Shown piece after piece: positions 1 to 5,461 of a DNA stretch of 13,513 bases. The DNA comes from DATLYH01 sp035575035 (GTDB lineage: Bacteria > Planctomycetota > Planctomycetia > Gemmatales > Gemmataceae): NCBI GenBank assembly GCA_035575035.1, contig DATLYH010000264.1, forward strand, positions 1-13,513, in the 5' to 3' direction. A model generated the notes under the pieces. It was not told the origin of the DNA, did not search any database, and saw only the letters and a program-made list of their open reading frames with translations. The position numbers were made by a program, and so were the translations under genes. How positions within the stretch are numbered: the first letter of the stretch is position 1; the number at the start of each line of letters is the position of its first letter.

Positions 1-1463
1 CCATCCCCGGCTGGGCGGCGGATGATTCCCCGCCGGTGGTCCGGATCGGGTCGAAGAAATTCACCGAGTCGGTGATCCTTGGCGAGATGATCGCCCATCT
101 GGTGCGCAGCGCCGGCGGCATCCCTGACCATCGCCGCGAGCTGGGCGGCACGGAAATCCTCTGGCAGGCACTGCTCCGCGGCGAGATCGACGTTTACCCG
201 GAATATACCGGCACCCTGAGTCAGGTGGTGCTCAAGGACAGCGCCCTGCGCGACGAGGAGCAGCTCCGCGCAGCGTTGGCCCAGCACGGCGTCCGCATGA
301 GCCGCCCGCTTGGATTCAACAACACCTATGCCATCGGCGTGCCGGCCGAGCTGGCCCGGGAGCGGGGCCTGCGGCGCATATCGGACCTGCGCCATCATCC
401 CGACCTGAAGTTCGGCTTCAGCGACGAGTTCATGAACCGCCCGGACGGCTGGCCGGGGCTGCGCGACCGTTACGGGCTGCCGCAGCGGGATGTGCGCGGC
501 ATCGACCATGACCTCGCCTACCGCGGCCTGCAATCGGGCCACCTCCACGCCACCGACCTCTACTCGACCGACGCCGAGATCCGCTACTACCGCCTGCACG
601 TGCTGGAAGACGACCTCGGCCATTTCCCCTCGTACCAGGCGGTGCTCCTCTACCGGGCCGACCTGGAAGAGCGGGCGCCGGCCGTGGTGCAAGCGCTGGC
701 ACGGCTGGAGGGCCGGATCTCCGAGGCGGCGATGGTGGAGATGAACAGCCGGGCCAAGCTGAAGCGTGTCCGGGAAAGCCACGTGGCCGCCACCTTCCTG
801 AACGAGAACCTGGGCCTGCAAATTCAGACCTACGATGAGACGCCGGCGGCAAGTCTGTTGCGGCATACGGTCGAGCACCTCCAGCTGGTCGGCATCTCGC
901 TGGCGGCGGCGATCGTGGTCGCGGTTCCCCTGGGCATCGTGGCGGCCCATCGGCCCTCCGGCGGGCAGGTCATCCTCGGCGTCGCCGGTGTCATCCAGAC
1001 GATCCCTTCGCTGGCCCTGCTTGTCTTCTTGATCCCGTTGCTAGGGATTGGCGGGCTGCCGGCGGTGGTGGCCCTGTTCCTTTACAGTCTGCTGCCGATT
1101 GTGCGGAACACCTACGCCGGGCTGCATGACATCCCGGTGACGATCCGGGAGTCGGCGGAGGCGCTGGGTCTGCCGGCGGCGGCTCGGTTGCGGCTGGTGG
1201 AATTGCCGATGGCCGCCCGCGCCATCCTGGCCGGAATCAAGACCGCGGCGGTCATCAACGTCGGCACGGCCACCCTGGGCGCCCTCATCGGTGCCGGCGG
1301 CTATGGTCAGCCGATCCTGACCGGCATTCGGCTGGACGACACCGGACTGATCCTGCAAGGAGCGGTGCCGGCCGCGCTGCTGGCCCTGCTGATGCAGGGG
1401 CTTTTCGAAGCGGCCGAGCGGCTGCTGGTTCCCCGCGGCCTTCGGCTGCGGCCGGCTTGCTGA
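1..1463 (+). CDS. Osmoprotectant (glycine betaine-type) ABC transporter, fused substrate-binding and permease protein, 5'-truncated
   Basis: The frame is open from the first base, so the gene starts upstream of the window. The first visible residues (IPGWAADDSPP) look like the end of a signal peptide and its cleavage site. Counting from the GTG at base 36, residues 1-265 resemble OpuC/ProX/OsmF-type quaternary-amine binding proteins: GSKKFTES near the N-terminus, YPEYTGT at about residue 54, FSDEFMNRPDGWPGL and DDLGHFPSY further on. Residues 273-470 form an OpuCB-like permease of about five membrane segments, with an EAA-type loop around residues 371-400 (RESAEALGL then ELPMAARAILAG) that should contact the ATPase. 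The binding domain would therefore be tethered outside the membrane to its own channel. The ATPase gene is not in the window and is probably upstream. The substrate (betaine, choline or another compatible solute) cannot be set from sequence. The family call is firm; the true start is unknown. Confidence 0.88.
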   Translation, partial: IPGWAADDSPPVVRIGSKKFTESVILGEMIAHLVRSAGGIPDHRRELGGTEILWQALLRGEIDVYPEYTGTLSQVVLKDSALRDEEQLRAALAQHGVRMSRPLGFNNTYAIGVPAELARERGLRRISDLRHHPDLKFGFSDEFMNRPDGWPGLRDRYGLPQRDVRGIDHDLAYRGLQSGHLHATDLYSTDAEIRYYRLHVLEDDLGHFPSYQAVLLYRADLEERAPAVVQALARLEGRISEAAMVEMNSRAKLKRVRESHVAATFLNENLGLQIQTYDETPAASLLRHTVEHLQLVGISLAAAIVVAVPLGIVAAHRPSGGQVILGVAGVIQTIPSLALLVFLIPLLGIGGLPAVVALFLYSLLPIVRNTYAGLHDIPVTIRESAEALGLPAAARLRLVELPMAARAILAGIKTAAVINVGTATLGALIGAGGYGQPILTGIRLDDTGLILQGAVPAALLALLMQGLFEAAERLLVPRGLRLRPAC

Positions 1464-1480
1464 GGTCTTGTTCGCTTCCT

Positions 1481-1486
1481 TATAAT
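1481..1486 (+). promoter_or_regulatory. Candidate -10 element (TATAAT) upstream of the RsbW-like gene
   Basis: A perfect TATAAT lies in the 79-bp gap between the transporter gene and the HATPase gene, 56 bp before the next start codon. The best -35 candidate is TTGCTG at 1457-1462 with an 18-bp spacer, only 3 of 6 matches to consensus. A separate promoter for the HATPase gene is plausible but unproven. Confidence 0.4.
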
Positions 1487-1542
1487 CGAGAGACCCGCCC
1501 AGGCGTCAGCGGCGCGCGGCCCGGCGGGGGCAGAGGGAGCGC

Positions 1543-1983
1543 ATGACCTTGGACCAGCTGCCGTGCCGACTGACCATCCCCAGCGACCTGCGTCTGCTGG
1601 GGGTCGCCCGGGCCTTCGTCGAGGCGGTCTGCCTGGCCGGCGGCCTGGACCGCACCGCCACCAATGCCATTGTCCTGGCCGCCGACGAGGCGACCAACAA
1701 CGCCATTCGCCACGCTCACCACAACAACCCCGCGGCCCAGGTCCAAATCGAGTGCTACCTCCGGCCCGACGGCATCGAAATTCACCTGATCGACGAGGGG
1801 GAGCCGTTCAACCTCGACGCGGTCCCCGACCTGGACCCGGCCGAGCTGCGGGTCGGCGGTCGCGGCATCTACCTGATGCGCACCCTGATGGACGAGGTGA
1901 CGTGCCGGCCGCACGGCGAGCGCGGCAACATCCTTCGTATGATCAAGCGCTGCCCGCGCACCCCGCCGGCGGCTAGCAGCTGA
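1543..1983 (+). CDS. ATP-binding protein of the RsbW/SpoIIAB anti-sigma kinase type (HATPase_c_2)
   Basis: This 146-residue protein is a single GHKL ATPase domain. The N box is visible at about residues 47-60 (AADEATNNAIRHAH). It is followed by an IDEGEPFN motif at the G1 position, a GGRGIYLMRTLMDEV stretch matching the G2 box, and a closing GNILRMIK strand. Known relatives are serine kinases that bind a sigma factor and phosphorylate an STAS anti-anti-sigma factor, or stand-alone switch proteins acting with PP2C phosphatases. No STAS protein, phosphatase or sigma factor is encoded nearby, so the partner is unknown. The ATG is preceded by AGAGGGAG at a good distance. Length and motifs are complete. 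The domain call is strong; the target and true kinase activity are inferred. Confidence 0.87.
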   Translation: MTLDQLPCRLTIPSDLRLLGVARAFVEAVCLAGGLDRTATNAIVLAADEATNNAIRHAHHNNPAAQVQIECYLRPDGIEIHLIDEGEPFNLDAVPDLDPAELRVGGRGIYLMRTLMDEVTCRPHGERGNILRMIKRCPRTPPAASS

Positions 1984-2206
1984 CCGCACAATGCCGATGC
2001 GCGCTTTCTCCCCTTTCCCCGGCCGGCGCCTTGCGGCTGCTTCCCTGCGGAGGCGGTGCTTCCTTGCTTTTCTCGCCTTCTCCGAAGGAGCGAGCATCCT
2101 GGGTGCAAAACATCCGCCGGACGATTCCCGATCGGGCCGATTGGTTGGGCTCTGGGGAAATGCCTAAATGTTGTCCAGCCCCGCGACGATACAGAGATTA
2201 GAACAT

Positions 2207-2240
2207 CGGGAGTGAGCGACTGATCAGTGGCTGACTCCCG
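2207..2240. repeat. 34-bp near-perfect palindrome
   Basis: The arms CGGGAGTGAGCGACTGA and TCAGTGGCTGACTCCCG pair over 17 bp with two mismatches and no loop. The centre is a perfect 10-bp palindrome, ACTGATCAGT. No T-run follows, so it is not a standard intrinsic terminator. It could be a dimeric-protein binding site or an extruding cruciform. It stands alone and shows no similarity to the other repeats in the window. Confidence 0.6.
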
Positions 2241-2333
2241 ATTTCGAGCGGGCTCGGCCTGCTGGCCCTCTTGGTGCTCCCTCCCCTGACCTGTCGGGTA
2301 AGGGTGGGTGGCGTGGGAAGGGTTTGCGGTTGC

Positions 2334-2550
2334 CCCCTCACCCCAACCCCTCTCCCCCCTGGAAGGGGGGAGAGGGGAGAAGAACTATCCCTCTCCCCCC
2401 TGCGAAGGGAGAGGGCGAGATTTGCTCCCTTCCCCCCTGCGAAGGGAGAGGGCGAGATTTGCTCCCTTCTCCCCCGAATCAGGGGAGAGGGGAGAAGAGA
2501 TTTGTTCCCCTCTCCCCCGATTTGGGGGAGAGGGGTCAGGGGTGAGGGGG
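2334..2550. repeat. Array of five C/G-rich hairpins including a perfect 37-bp tandem duplication
   Basis: Inverted arms of the type CCCCTCTCCCCC / GGGGGAGAGGGG recur five times. The best stems are 2347-2359 with 2365-2377 (13 bp perfect, 5-nt loop) and 2507-2518 with 2524-2535 (12 bp perfect, 5-nt loop). Shorter stems are 2389-2397/2407-2415, 2425-2432/2441-2448 and 2466-2474/2489-2497. Bases 2395-2431 and 2432-2468 are an exact 37-bp tandem repeat, each starting CCCCCCTGCGAAGGGAGAGG. Related single copies occur at 3084-3121 and at the window end. This is a dispersed, REP-like intergenic family; its function is unknown. Confidence 0.75.
2524..2550 (+). other. G-quadruplex-forming motif on the plus strand
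   Basis: Four G-runs (2524-2528, 2532-2535, 2539-2542, 2546-2550) are separated by 3-nt spacers AGA, TCA and TGA, which is a textbook G4 pattern. The first two runs are also the right arm of the 2507-2535 hairpin, so hairpin and G4 would compete. Confidence 0.6.
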
Positions 2551-2836
2551 CCGATCGTCAAACCGATCCCTCATCGCCCGCCGCGGCGGGATGGGGTGGC
2601 ACCAACGGCCGCAGGCCGGGCGCCCGCGTCCTGTTGCCACCGCCGGTCGGCGTGGGCCGGCGGCCGGAATTGGTTCCCACGACCCCGAGTGAGTTTGTGA
2701 CCCGTCAAAAGGCGGGCCGCGCTTCCTGTCCGGCGGCCCCCGAGTTGATTCCCCAAGACCCATTTCGTTAACATGGACCCGTCGCCGTGAGGGCCCAGGT
2801 TCTGTGTGGCCTCCGTCGCGGGTGGAGAAGAGCATC

Positions 2837-3049
2837 ATGTACCGACACGGCCCGAGCTCTCTCAAAGGCTCCGTCTGGTGCTGCCGGTTCCCGCACCCCG
2901 GCCAGCCATCCTCGGATGAACCCGAGCCGCCCATCCGCTGGGACCTCGTCGAGCGCATCCGCCGCGAGATCGCCGCCGGCACCTACGATACCCCCGAGAA
3001 GTGGGAAGCAGCCTTGCAACGGCTGCTTGATCGACTCCAGCAAGAGTGA
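2837..3049 (+). CDS. FlgM-like small anti-sigma factor
   Basis: This 70-residue protein ends in two predicted helices carrying IRREIAAGTYDTPEKWEAAL, which matches the conserved C-terminal region of the anti-sigma-28 factor FlgM (VxxIRxxIAxGxY pattern). In FlgM this part binds the flagellar sigma factor FliA. The N-terminal half (Pro/Ser-rich, with CCRF) is not conserved in appearance and is probably disordered, as in FlgM. I chose the ATG at 2837 because GGAGAAG sits 6 nt upstream; a GTG at 2804 in the same frame would add 11 residues without a good ribosome site. No flagellar genes are in the window, so a role with another sigma factor is possible. Similar FlgM-domain mini-proteins are frequent in planctomycetes as I recall them. 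A C-rich hairpin repeat follows 35 bp after the stop, and fur is the next gene. Confidence 0.62.
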   Translation: MYRHGPSSLKGSVWCCRFPHPGQPSSDEPEPPIRWDLVERIRREIAAGTYDTPEKWEAALQRLLDRLQQE

Positions 3050-3083
3050 CCGACAAGCCGGCATCCCCTGGTCCTCGCCGATC

Positions 3084-3121
3084 CCCTTACCCCTTTCCCC
3101 GGCAAAGGAGAGGGGTAAGGG
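3084..3121. repeat. Hairpin repeat between the FlgM-like gene and fur
   Basis: Arms 3084-3098 (CCCTTACCCCTTTCC) and 3107-3121 (GGAGAGGGGTAAGGG) pair over 15 bp with one G-T wobble around an 8-nt loop. It belongs to the same C/G-rich family as the 2334-2550 array. It could act as a 3'-end barrier for the upstream transcript, but no T-tract follows. Confidence 0.6.
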
Positions 3122-3144
3122 TGGGGGACCGGCGGCGGCTGCGA

Positions 3145-3172
3145 TTGGAAAGCCGATTGGCCGGTGTATAAT
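3145..3172 (+). promoter_or_regulatory. Predicted sigma-70-type promoter of fur
   Basis: TTGGAA (3145-3150, 4 of 6 to consensus) and a perfect TATAAT (3167-3172) are 16 bp apart. Transcription would start near 3179, giving an untranslated leader of about 85 nt before the GTG start of fur. Confidence 0.6.
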
Positions 3173-3177
3173 AAAAA

Positions 3178-3192
3178 CAAGAATGATTATTG
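3178..3192. promoter_or_regulatory. Candidate Fur-family operator (7-1-7 inverted repeat) at the fur transcription start
   Basis: CAAGAAT-G-ATTATTG is a 7-1-7 inverted repeat with one mismatch. It is A/T-rich in an otherwise very GC-rich region and has the layout of Fur-family boxes (compare TGATAAT-N-ATTATCA). It lies just downstream of the TATAAT box and overlaps the expected start of transcription, the classic position for repression. Autoregulation is the natural reading but is inferred. Confidence 0.55.
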
Positions 3193-3223
3193 ATTAGGCC
3201 CGGTTTGCATCCCGGGCCCCCTG

Positions 3224-3240
3224 CCCGGCCCACGGCCGGG
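3224..3240 (+). promoter_or_regulatory. GC-rich hairpin in the fur leader
   Basis: CCCGGCC (3224-3230), loop CAC, GGCCGGG (3234-3240) forms a perfect 7-bp stem that ends 10 nt before the GGGGAG ribosome site of fur. It does not mask the site itself but could affect ribosome loading or mRNA stability. Confidence 0.4.
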
Positions 3241-3264
3241 TTCGTTTGGTGGGGAGGCACTGCC

Positions 3265-3753
3265 GTGCAGCTACCAGCCGTCGCCGTATCGCAAAGTCCC
3301 GAGGACAAGTTCCGCGAATACCTGGCCAGCCGCCCCCGGCCGCAACGCTACACCGGGCAGCAGCGGGACATGGTCCGCTTCATCTTCAGCCAGCACAACC
3401 ACTTCGACGCCGACCAACTGATCGAAGCCATGAAACAGCAGGGCCTCCACGTCAGCCGGGCGACGGTCTACCGGACGCTGGCCAAGTTGGTGGACGCCGG
3501 CCTGCTGCGGCGGCTGGAGCTAGGCCCGCGGATGTTCTACGAGCACGACTACGGCTATCCCCCGCACGAGCATATGGTCTGCCAGCAGTGCGGCACGGTG
3601 ATCGAGTTCCAGAACAGCGCCATCGAGGCGGCCATCGCTGAGGTCTGCCGGCAGCACGGCTTCCACAGCACCAACCATACCTTCATCATCCGCGGCACTT
3701 GTCGCGACTGTAACCGCGCCCGCGTCACCAAGCGGCGGCTCGATCTGGTGTGA
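3265..3753 (+). CDS. fur: Fur-family metal-dependent transcriptional regulator
   Basis: This 162-residue protein has the Fur layout: an N-terminal winged helix with VSRATVYRTLAKLVDAGLL as recognition region, then a dimerisation and metal domain. Visible metal ligands include H101-E-H103, E114, E121 and H138. Two CxxC pairs (C106/C109 and C146/C149) form the usual structural zinc site. Where PerR has an Asp needed for peroxide sensing (VDF), this protein has Glu (VIEF, E114), so it looks like Fur rather than PerR; Zur is less easily excluded. A Pro precedes the HEH motif where E. coli Fur has His. I place the start at the GTG with GGGGAG 8 nt upstream; an in-frame upstream ATG (3190) overlaps the operator and encodes a Pro/Gly-rich stretch alien to the family. 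A Fur-type operator sits on its own promoter. Confidence 0.88.
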   Translation: MQLPAVAVSQSPEDKFREYLASRPRPQRYTGQQRDMVRFIFSQHNHFDADQLIEAMKQQGLHVSRATVYRTLAKLVDAGLLRRLELGPRMFYEHDYGYPPHEHMVCQQCGTVIEFQNSAIEAAIAEVCRQHGFHSTNHTFIIRGTCRDCNRARVTKRRLDLV

Positions 3754-3779
3754 GCATCCCTCAGGGTGCCTGAGAAGAA

Positions 3780-3804
3780 GGGGTCAGGGGTAAGGGGTCA
3801 GGGG
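3780..3804 (+). other. G-quadruplex-forming motif just after fur
   Basis: Four GGGG runs (3780-3783, 3787-3790, 3794-3797, 3801-3804) are separated by TCA, TAA and TCA. This ideal G4 motif begins 27 nt after the fur stop on the coding strand, so it would also be present in the fur mRNA. The last run doubles as part of the hairpin at 3800-3830. Confidence 0.65.
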
Positions 3805-3830
3805 TCAGCCAGGAAGGTTCCCTGACCCCT
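3800..3830 (+). repeat. Hairpin downstream of fur
   Basis: AGGGGTCAG (3800-3808) pairs perfectly with CTGACCCCT (3822-3830) around a 13-nt loop. It is the first strong stem after the fur stop codon and may end or protect the transcript, though there is no T-run after it. Confidence 0.5.
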
Positions 3831-3858
3831 GGGGTCGGATTGCCCATCCGGCAGCACC

Positions 3859-3954
3859 TGAGGAACGGGCCAATGTTCCGCGCGGAACATTGGTTCAGTT
3901 AAGAGTGCTTGAGGAACGGACCAATGTTCCGCGCGGAACATTGGTTCAGTTAAG
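3859..3954. repeat. Two direct 45-nt repeats, each holding a perfect 24-bp palindrome
   Basis: Units 3859-3903 and 3910-3954 (period 51) differ at one base (G3869 versus A3920). Each contains CCAATGTTCCGC followed directly by its reverse complement GCGGAACATTGG, at 3870-3893 and 3921-3944. The exactly conserved palindrome and fixed spacing (about five helical turns) resemble a double operator, but a dispersed repeat element is equally possible. A weak -10 candidate, CATAAT (3962-3967), follows the second copy. Confidence 0.75.
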
Positions 3955-3972
3955 GTGGCAGCATAATGACTA

Positions 3973-4118
3973 CCCGTCGCTAACGCTCCGGGCTCGGAAT
4001 GATTCTTTCCGAGCCCGGAGCGTCAGCGACGGGGGCGCATCAGAGCCCGGAGCGTCAGCGACGGGGAAGATGAGCCCGGAGCGTTAGCGACGGGCCCCGT
4101 TGCGGACGCTCCGGGCTC
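3973..4118. repeat. Cluster of five 23-bp repeats in both orientations
   Basis: The unit reads GAGCCCGGAGCG, then TCAGCGACGGG. Plus-strand copies are at 4011-4033, 4043-4065 and 4072-4094; minus-strand copies are at 3973-3995 and 4096-4118. Differences are one or two bases. The first inverted pair extends to a 27-bp stem (3973-3999 with 4007-4033, one mismatch) with a 7-nt loop; 4072-4094 and 4096-4118 are head to head with one base between them. I recall this repeat as abundant between genes in planctomycete genomes. The last copy ends 20 bp before the next start codon. Confidence 0.75.
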
Positions 4119-4138
4119 GGATGACCAAAGAGGCTACC

Positions 4139-5371
4139 ATGAACCAAGGCTTGATGTTGCCGCTGCTGCTGCTCGCCGTCGGGGCGGGCCGCTCCGACCA
4201 ATCCGCCCCCTTCCCCCGCTTCCGCATGCAGGAGATCGAAACCGGGCTGAAGGTCGGCTACGCGGTGCTCCTGGTCGATCTGAACGCCGACGGCAAAAAG
4301 GATATCGTCGTGGTCGATAGTACCCGTGTCGTCTGGTACGAGAATCCGTCCTGGAAACGCCGCACCATCATCGACGGGCAGACGAAGCCCGACAATGTCT
4401 GCATCGCAGCGTACGACATCGACGGTGACGGTCAGCTGGACCTGGCCCTGGGCGCCGACTGGCGGCCGTCGGACACCAAAAACAGCGGCACCCTCCAGTG
4501 GCTGAAGCGCGGCCGGACCCTCGACGAGCCGTGGTCGCTCCACCCGATCGGCACCGAGCCGACCATCCATCGCATCCGCTTCGCCGACCTCGACGGCGAC
4601 GGCCGGGCCGAGTTGCTCGTCGTCCCCCTCCACGGCCGAAATGCCACCGCCAGGAACAACTGGACCGATGGCAGCCCGGTGCGCATCCTGGCGTACCAAA
4701 TCCCCAAGGACCCGGTGCGCGACCGCTGGGTGCCGGAGGTGCTTGACGAGAGCCTGCACGTCGTCCACAACTTCTGGCCGATCGCCTCGGCCGGCGGCAA
4801 GGGGATGGACGTTCTCTGCGCTAGTTACGAGGGGGTCAGCCTGCTGACGCGCGCCCCCTCCGGCAAGTGGACCCGGCAGCGGCTGGGCGCCGGCAACCAG
4901 GACAACCCCAAGGGGAGCCGCGGCGCCAGCGAGATCAAGCAGGGCCGGCTGAAGAATGGCCGCCCCTATCTCGCCACCATCGAGCCCTGGCACGGCAACC
5001 AGGTCGTTGTCTACACCCCGCCGTCGGACCCCTCGGTAAAGTTGTGGGACCGGCACGTCCTGGATGAGAACCTCCGCTGGGGCCACGCCGTCTGGTGCGC
5101 CGACCTCGACGGTGACGGCGATGAGGAGTTAATCATCGGCGTGCGCGACGATCCGGCCCCAGGCGATCCGTTCAAGGAGCGCCGCGGCGTCCGCATCTAC
5201 CAGGCAGCCGACGACAAGGGAAGGAAGTGGGAGCGGCACATCATCGAGGATGGCGGCGTGGCCGTGGAGGACCTGGCCGCGGCCGACCTTAATGGCGACG
5301 GCCGGATCGACCTCGTGGCCACCGGCCGGCAGACCCGCAACCTCCGCCTTTACTGGAACGAGGGGAAGTAG
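4139..5371 (+). CDS. Secreted FG-GAP/VCBS-repeat beta-propeller protein
   Basis: This 410-residue protein starts with a short hydrophobic signal peptide (MNQGLMLPLLLLAVGAG) and should be exported. The rest consists of FG-GAP/VCBS-type repeats, each with an Asp-rich calcium-binding loop: DLNADGKKD (from D47), DIDGDGQLD (D93), DLDGDGRAE (D150), DLDGDGDEE (D322) and DLNGDGRID (D383), each followed by a hydrophobic strand such as IVVVD or LVATG. The likely fold is a calcium-stabilised beta-propeller. The PTIHRIRFADLDGDG region gives a weak impression of the propeller half of aldos-2-ulose dehydratase-type proteins, which I cannot confirm. Function is unknown; binding of carbohydrate or protein outside the cell is a guess. 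The ATG at 4139 has AAAGAGG 5 nt upstream. An in-frame ATG at 4100 would translate part of a 23-bp repeat and hide the signal peptide, so I reject it. Confidence 0.8.
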   Translation: MNQGLMLPLLLLAVGAGRSDQSAPFPRFRMQEIETGLKVGYAVLLVDLNADGKKDIVVVDSTRVVWYENPSWKRRTIIDGQTKPDNVCIAAYDIDGDGQLDLALGADWRPSDTKNSGTLQWLKRGRTLDEPWSLHPIGTEPTIHRIRFADLDGDGRAELLVVPLHGRNATARNNWTDGSPVRILAYQIPKDPVRDRWVPEVLDESLHVVHNFWPIASAGGKGMDVLCASYEGVSLLTRAPSGKWTRQRLGAGNQDNPKGSRGASEIKQGRLKNGRPYLATIEPWHGNQVVVYTPPSDPSVKLWDRHVLDENLRWGHAVWCADLDGDGDEELIIGVRDDPAPGDPFKERRGVRIYQAADDKGRKWERHIIEDGGVAVEDLAAADLNGDGRIDLVATGRQTRNLRLYWNEGK

Positions 5372-5412
5372 CGGCCCGGTCGGTTCGCGCAGACCCTCTG
5401 CGTGCTCCTGTT

Positions 5413-5418
5413 TACAAT
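5413..5418 (+). promoter_or_regulatory. Candidate -10 element (TACAAT) upstream of the aminotransferase gene
   Basis: TACAAT stands 43 bp before the aminotransferase start, inside the 90-bp gap after the FG-GAP gene. No convincing -35 is seen at 16-18 bp, so this is weak evidence for a separate promoter. Confidence 0.3.
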
Positions 5419-5461
5419 GACTCCAAGCCAGGTGCATTGCGCGCACGTAGGGGGACCGTTC

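Larger units (their letters stand above)
1984..2836. other. 853-bp intergenic region with inverted and tandem repeats, no convincing gene
   Basis: No open frame here has a good start, ribosome site and protein-like composition. Frames that stay open across 2271-2771 run through simple C/G-rich repeats and give low-complexity Pro/Gly/Arg products. The region holds a 34-bp near-palindrome (2207-2240), a hairpin array (about 2334-2550) and a G-quadruplex motif (2524-2550). In 2551-2800 I see only unremarkable GC-rich sequence that could be decayed coding DNA. No clear terminator with a T-tract follows the HATPase gene. Confidence 0.6.

Noticed and set aside
1480..2097. 205-codon minus-strand open frame over the HATPase gene
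   Set aside because: Antisense to an intact GHKL domain; the extension beyond that gene is Arg/Ala-rich with no motif.
2271..2771. Plus-strand frame crossing the hairpin array
   Set aside because: The product is low-complexity sequence read from repeats, with several frames open at once; no sign of a protein.
3084..3121. Intrinsic terminator
   Set aside because: The stem is strong but is followed by TGGGGGA, not a T-run; it fits better as a member of the dispersed hairpin repeats.
3190..3264. 25-residue N-terminal extension of Fur from the ATG at 3190
   Set aside because: That ATG overlaps the candidate operator and lacks a ribosome site; the GTG at 3265 has GGGGAG at the right distance and gives the family length.
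3885..3896. LexA-like box GAAC-ATTG-GTTC in each 45-nt repeat
   Set aside because: It fits the Gram-positive SOS pattern GAAC-N4-GTTC, but it is only the right edge of a longer 24-bp palindrome and no DNA-damage gene follows. Kept as a remote alternative.
3973..4118. CRISPR array
   Set aside because: Repeats occur in both orientations with spacers of 1 to 15 bp and no cas genes; a CRISPR needs same-direction repeats with uniform spacers.
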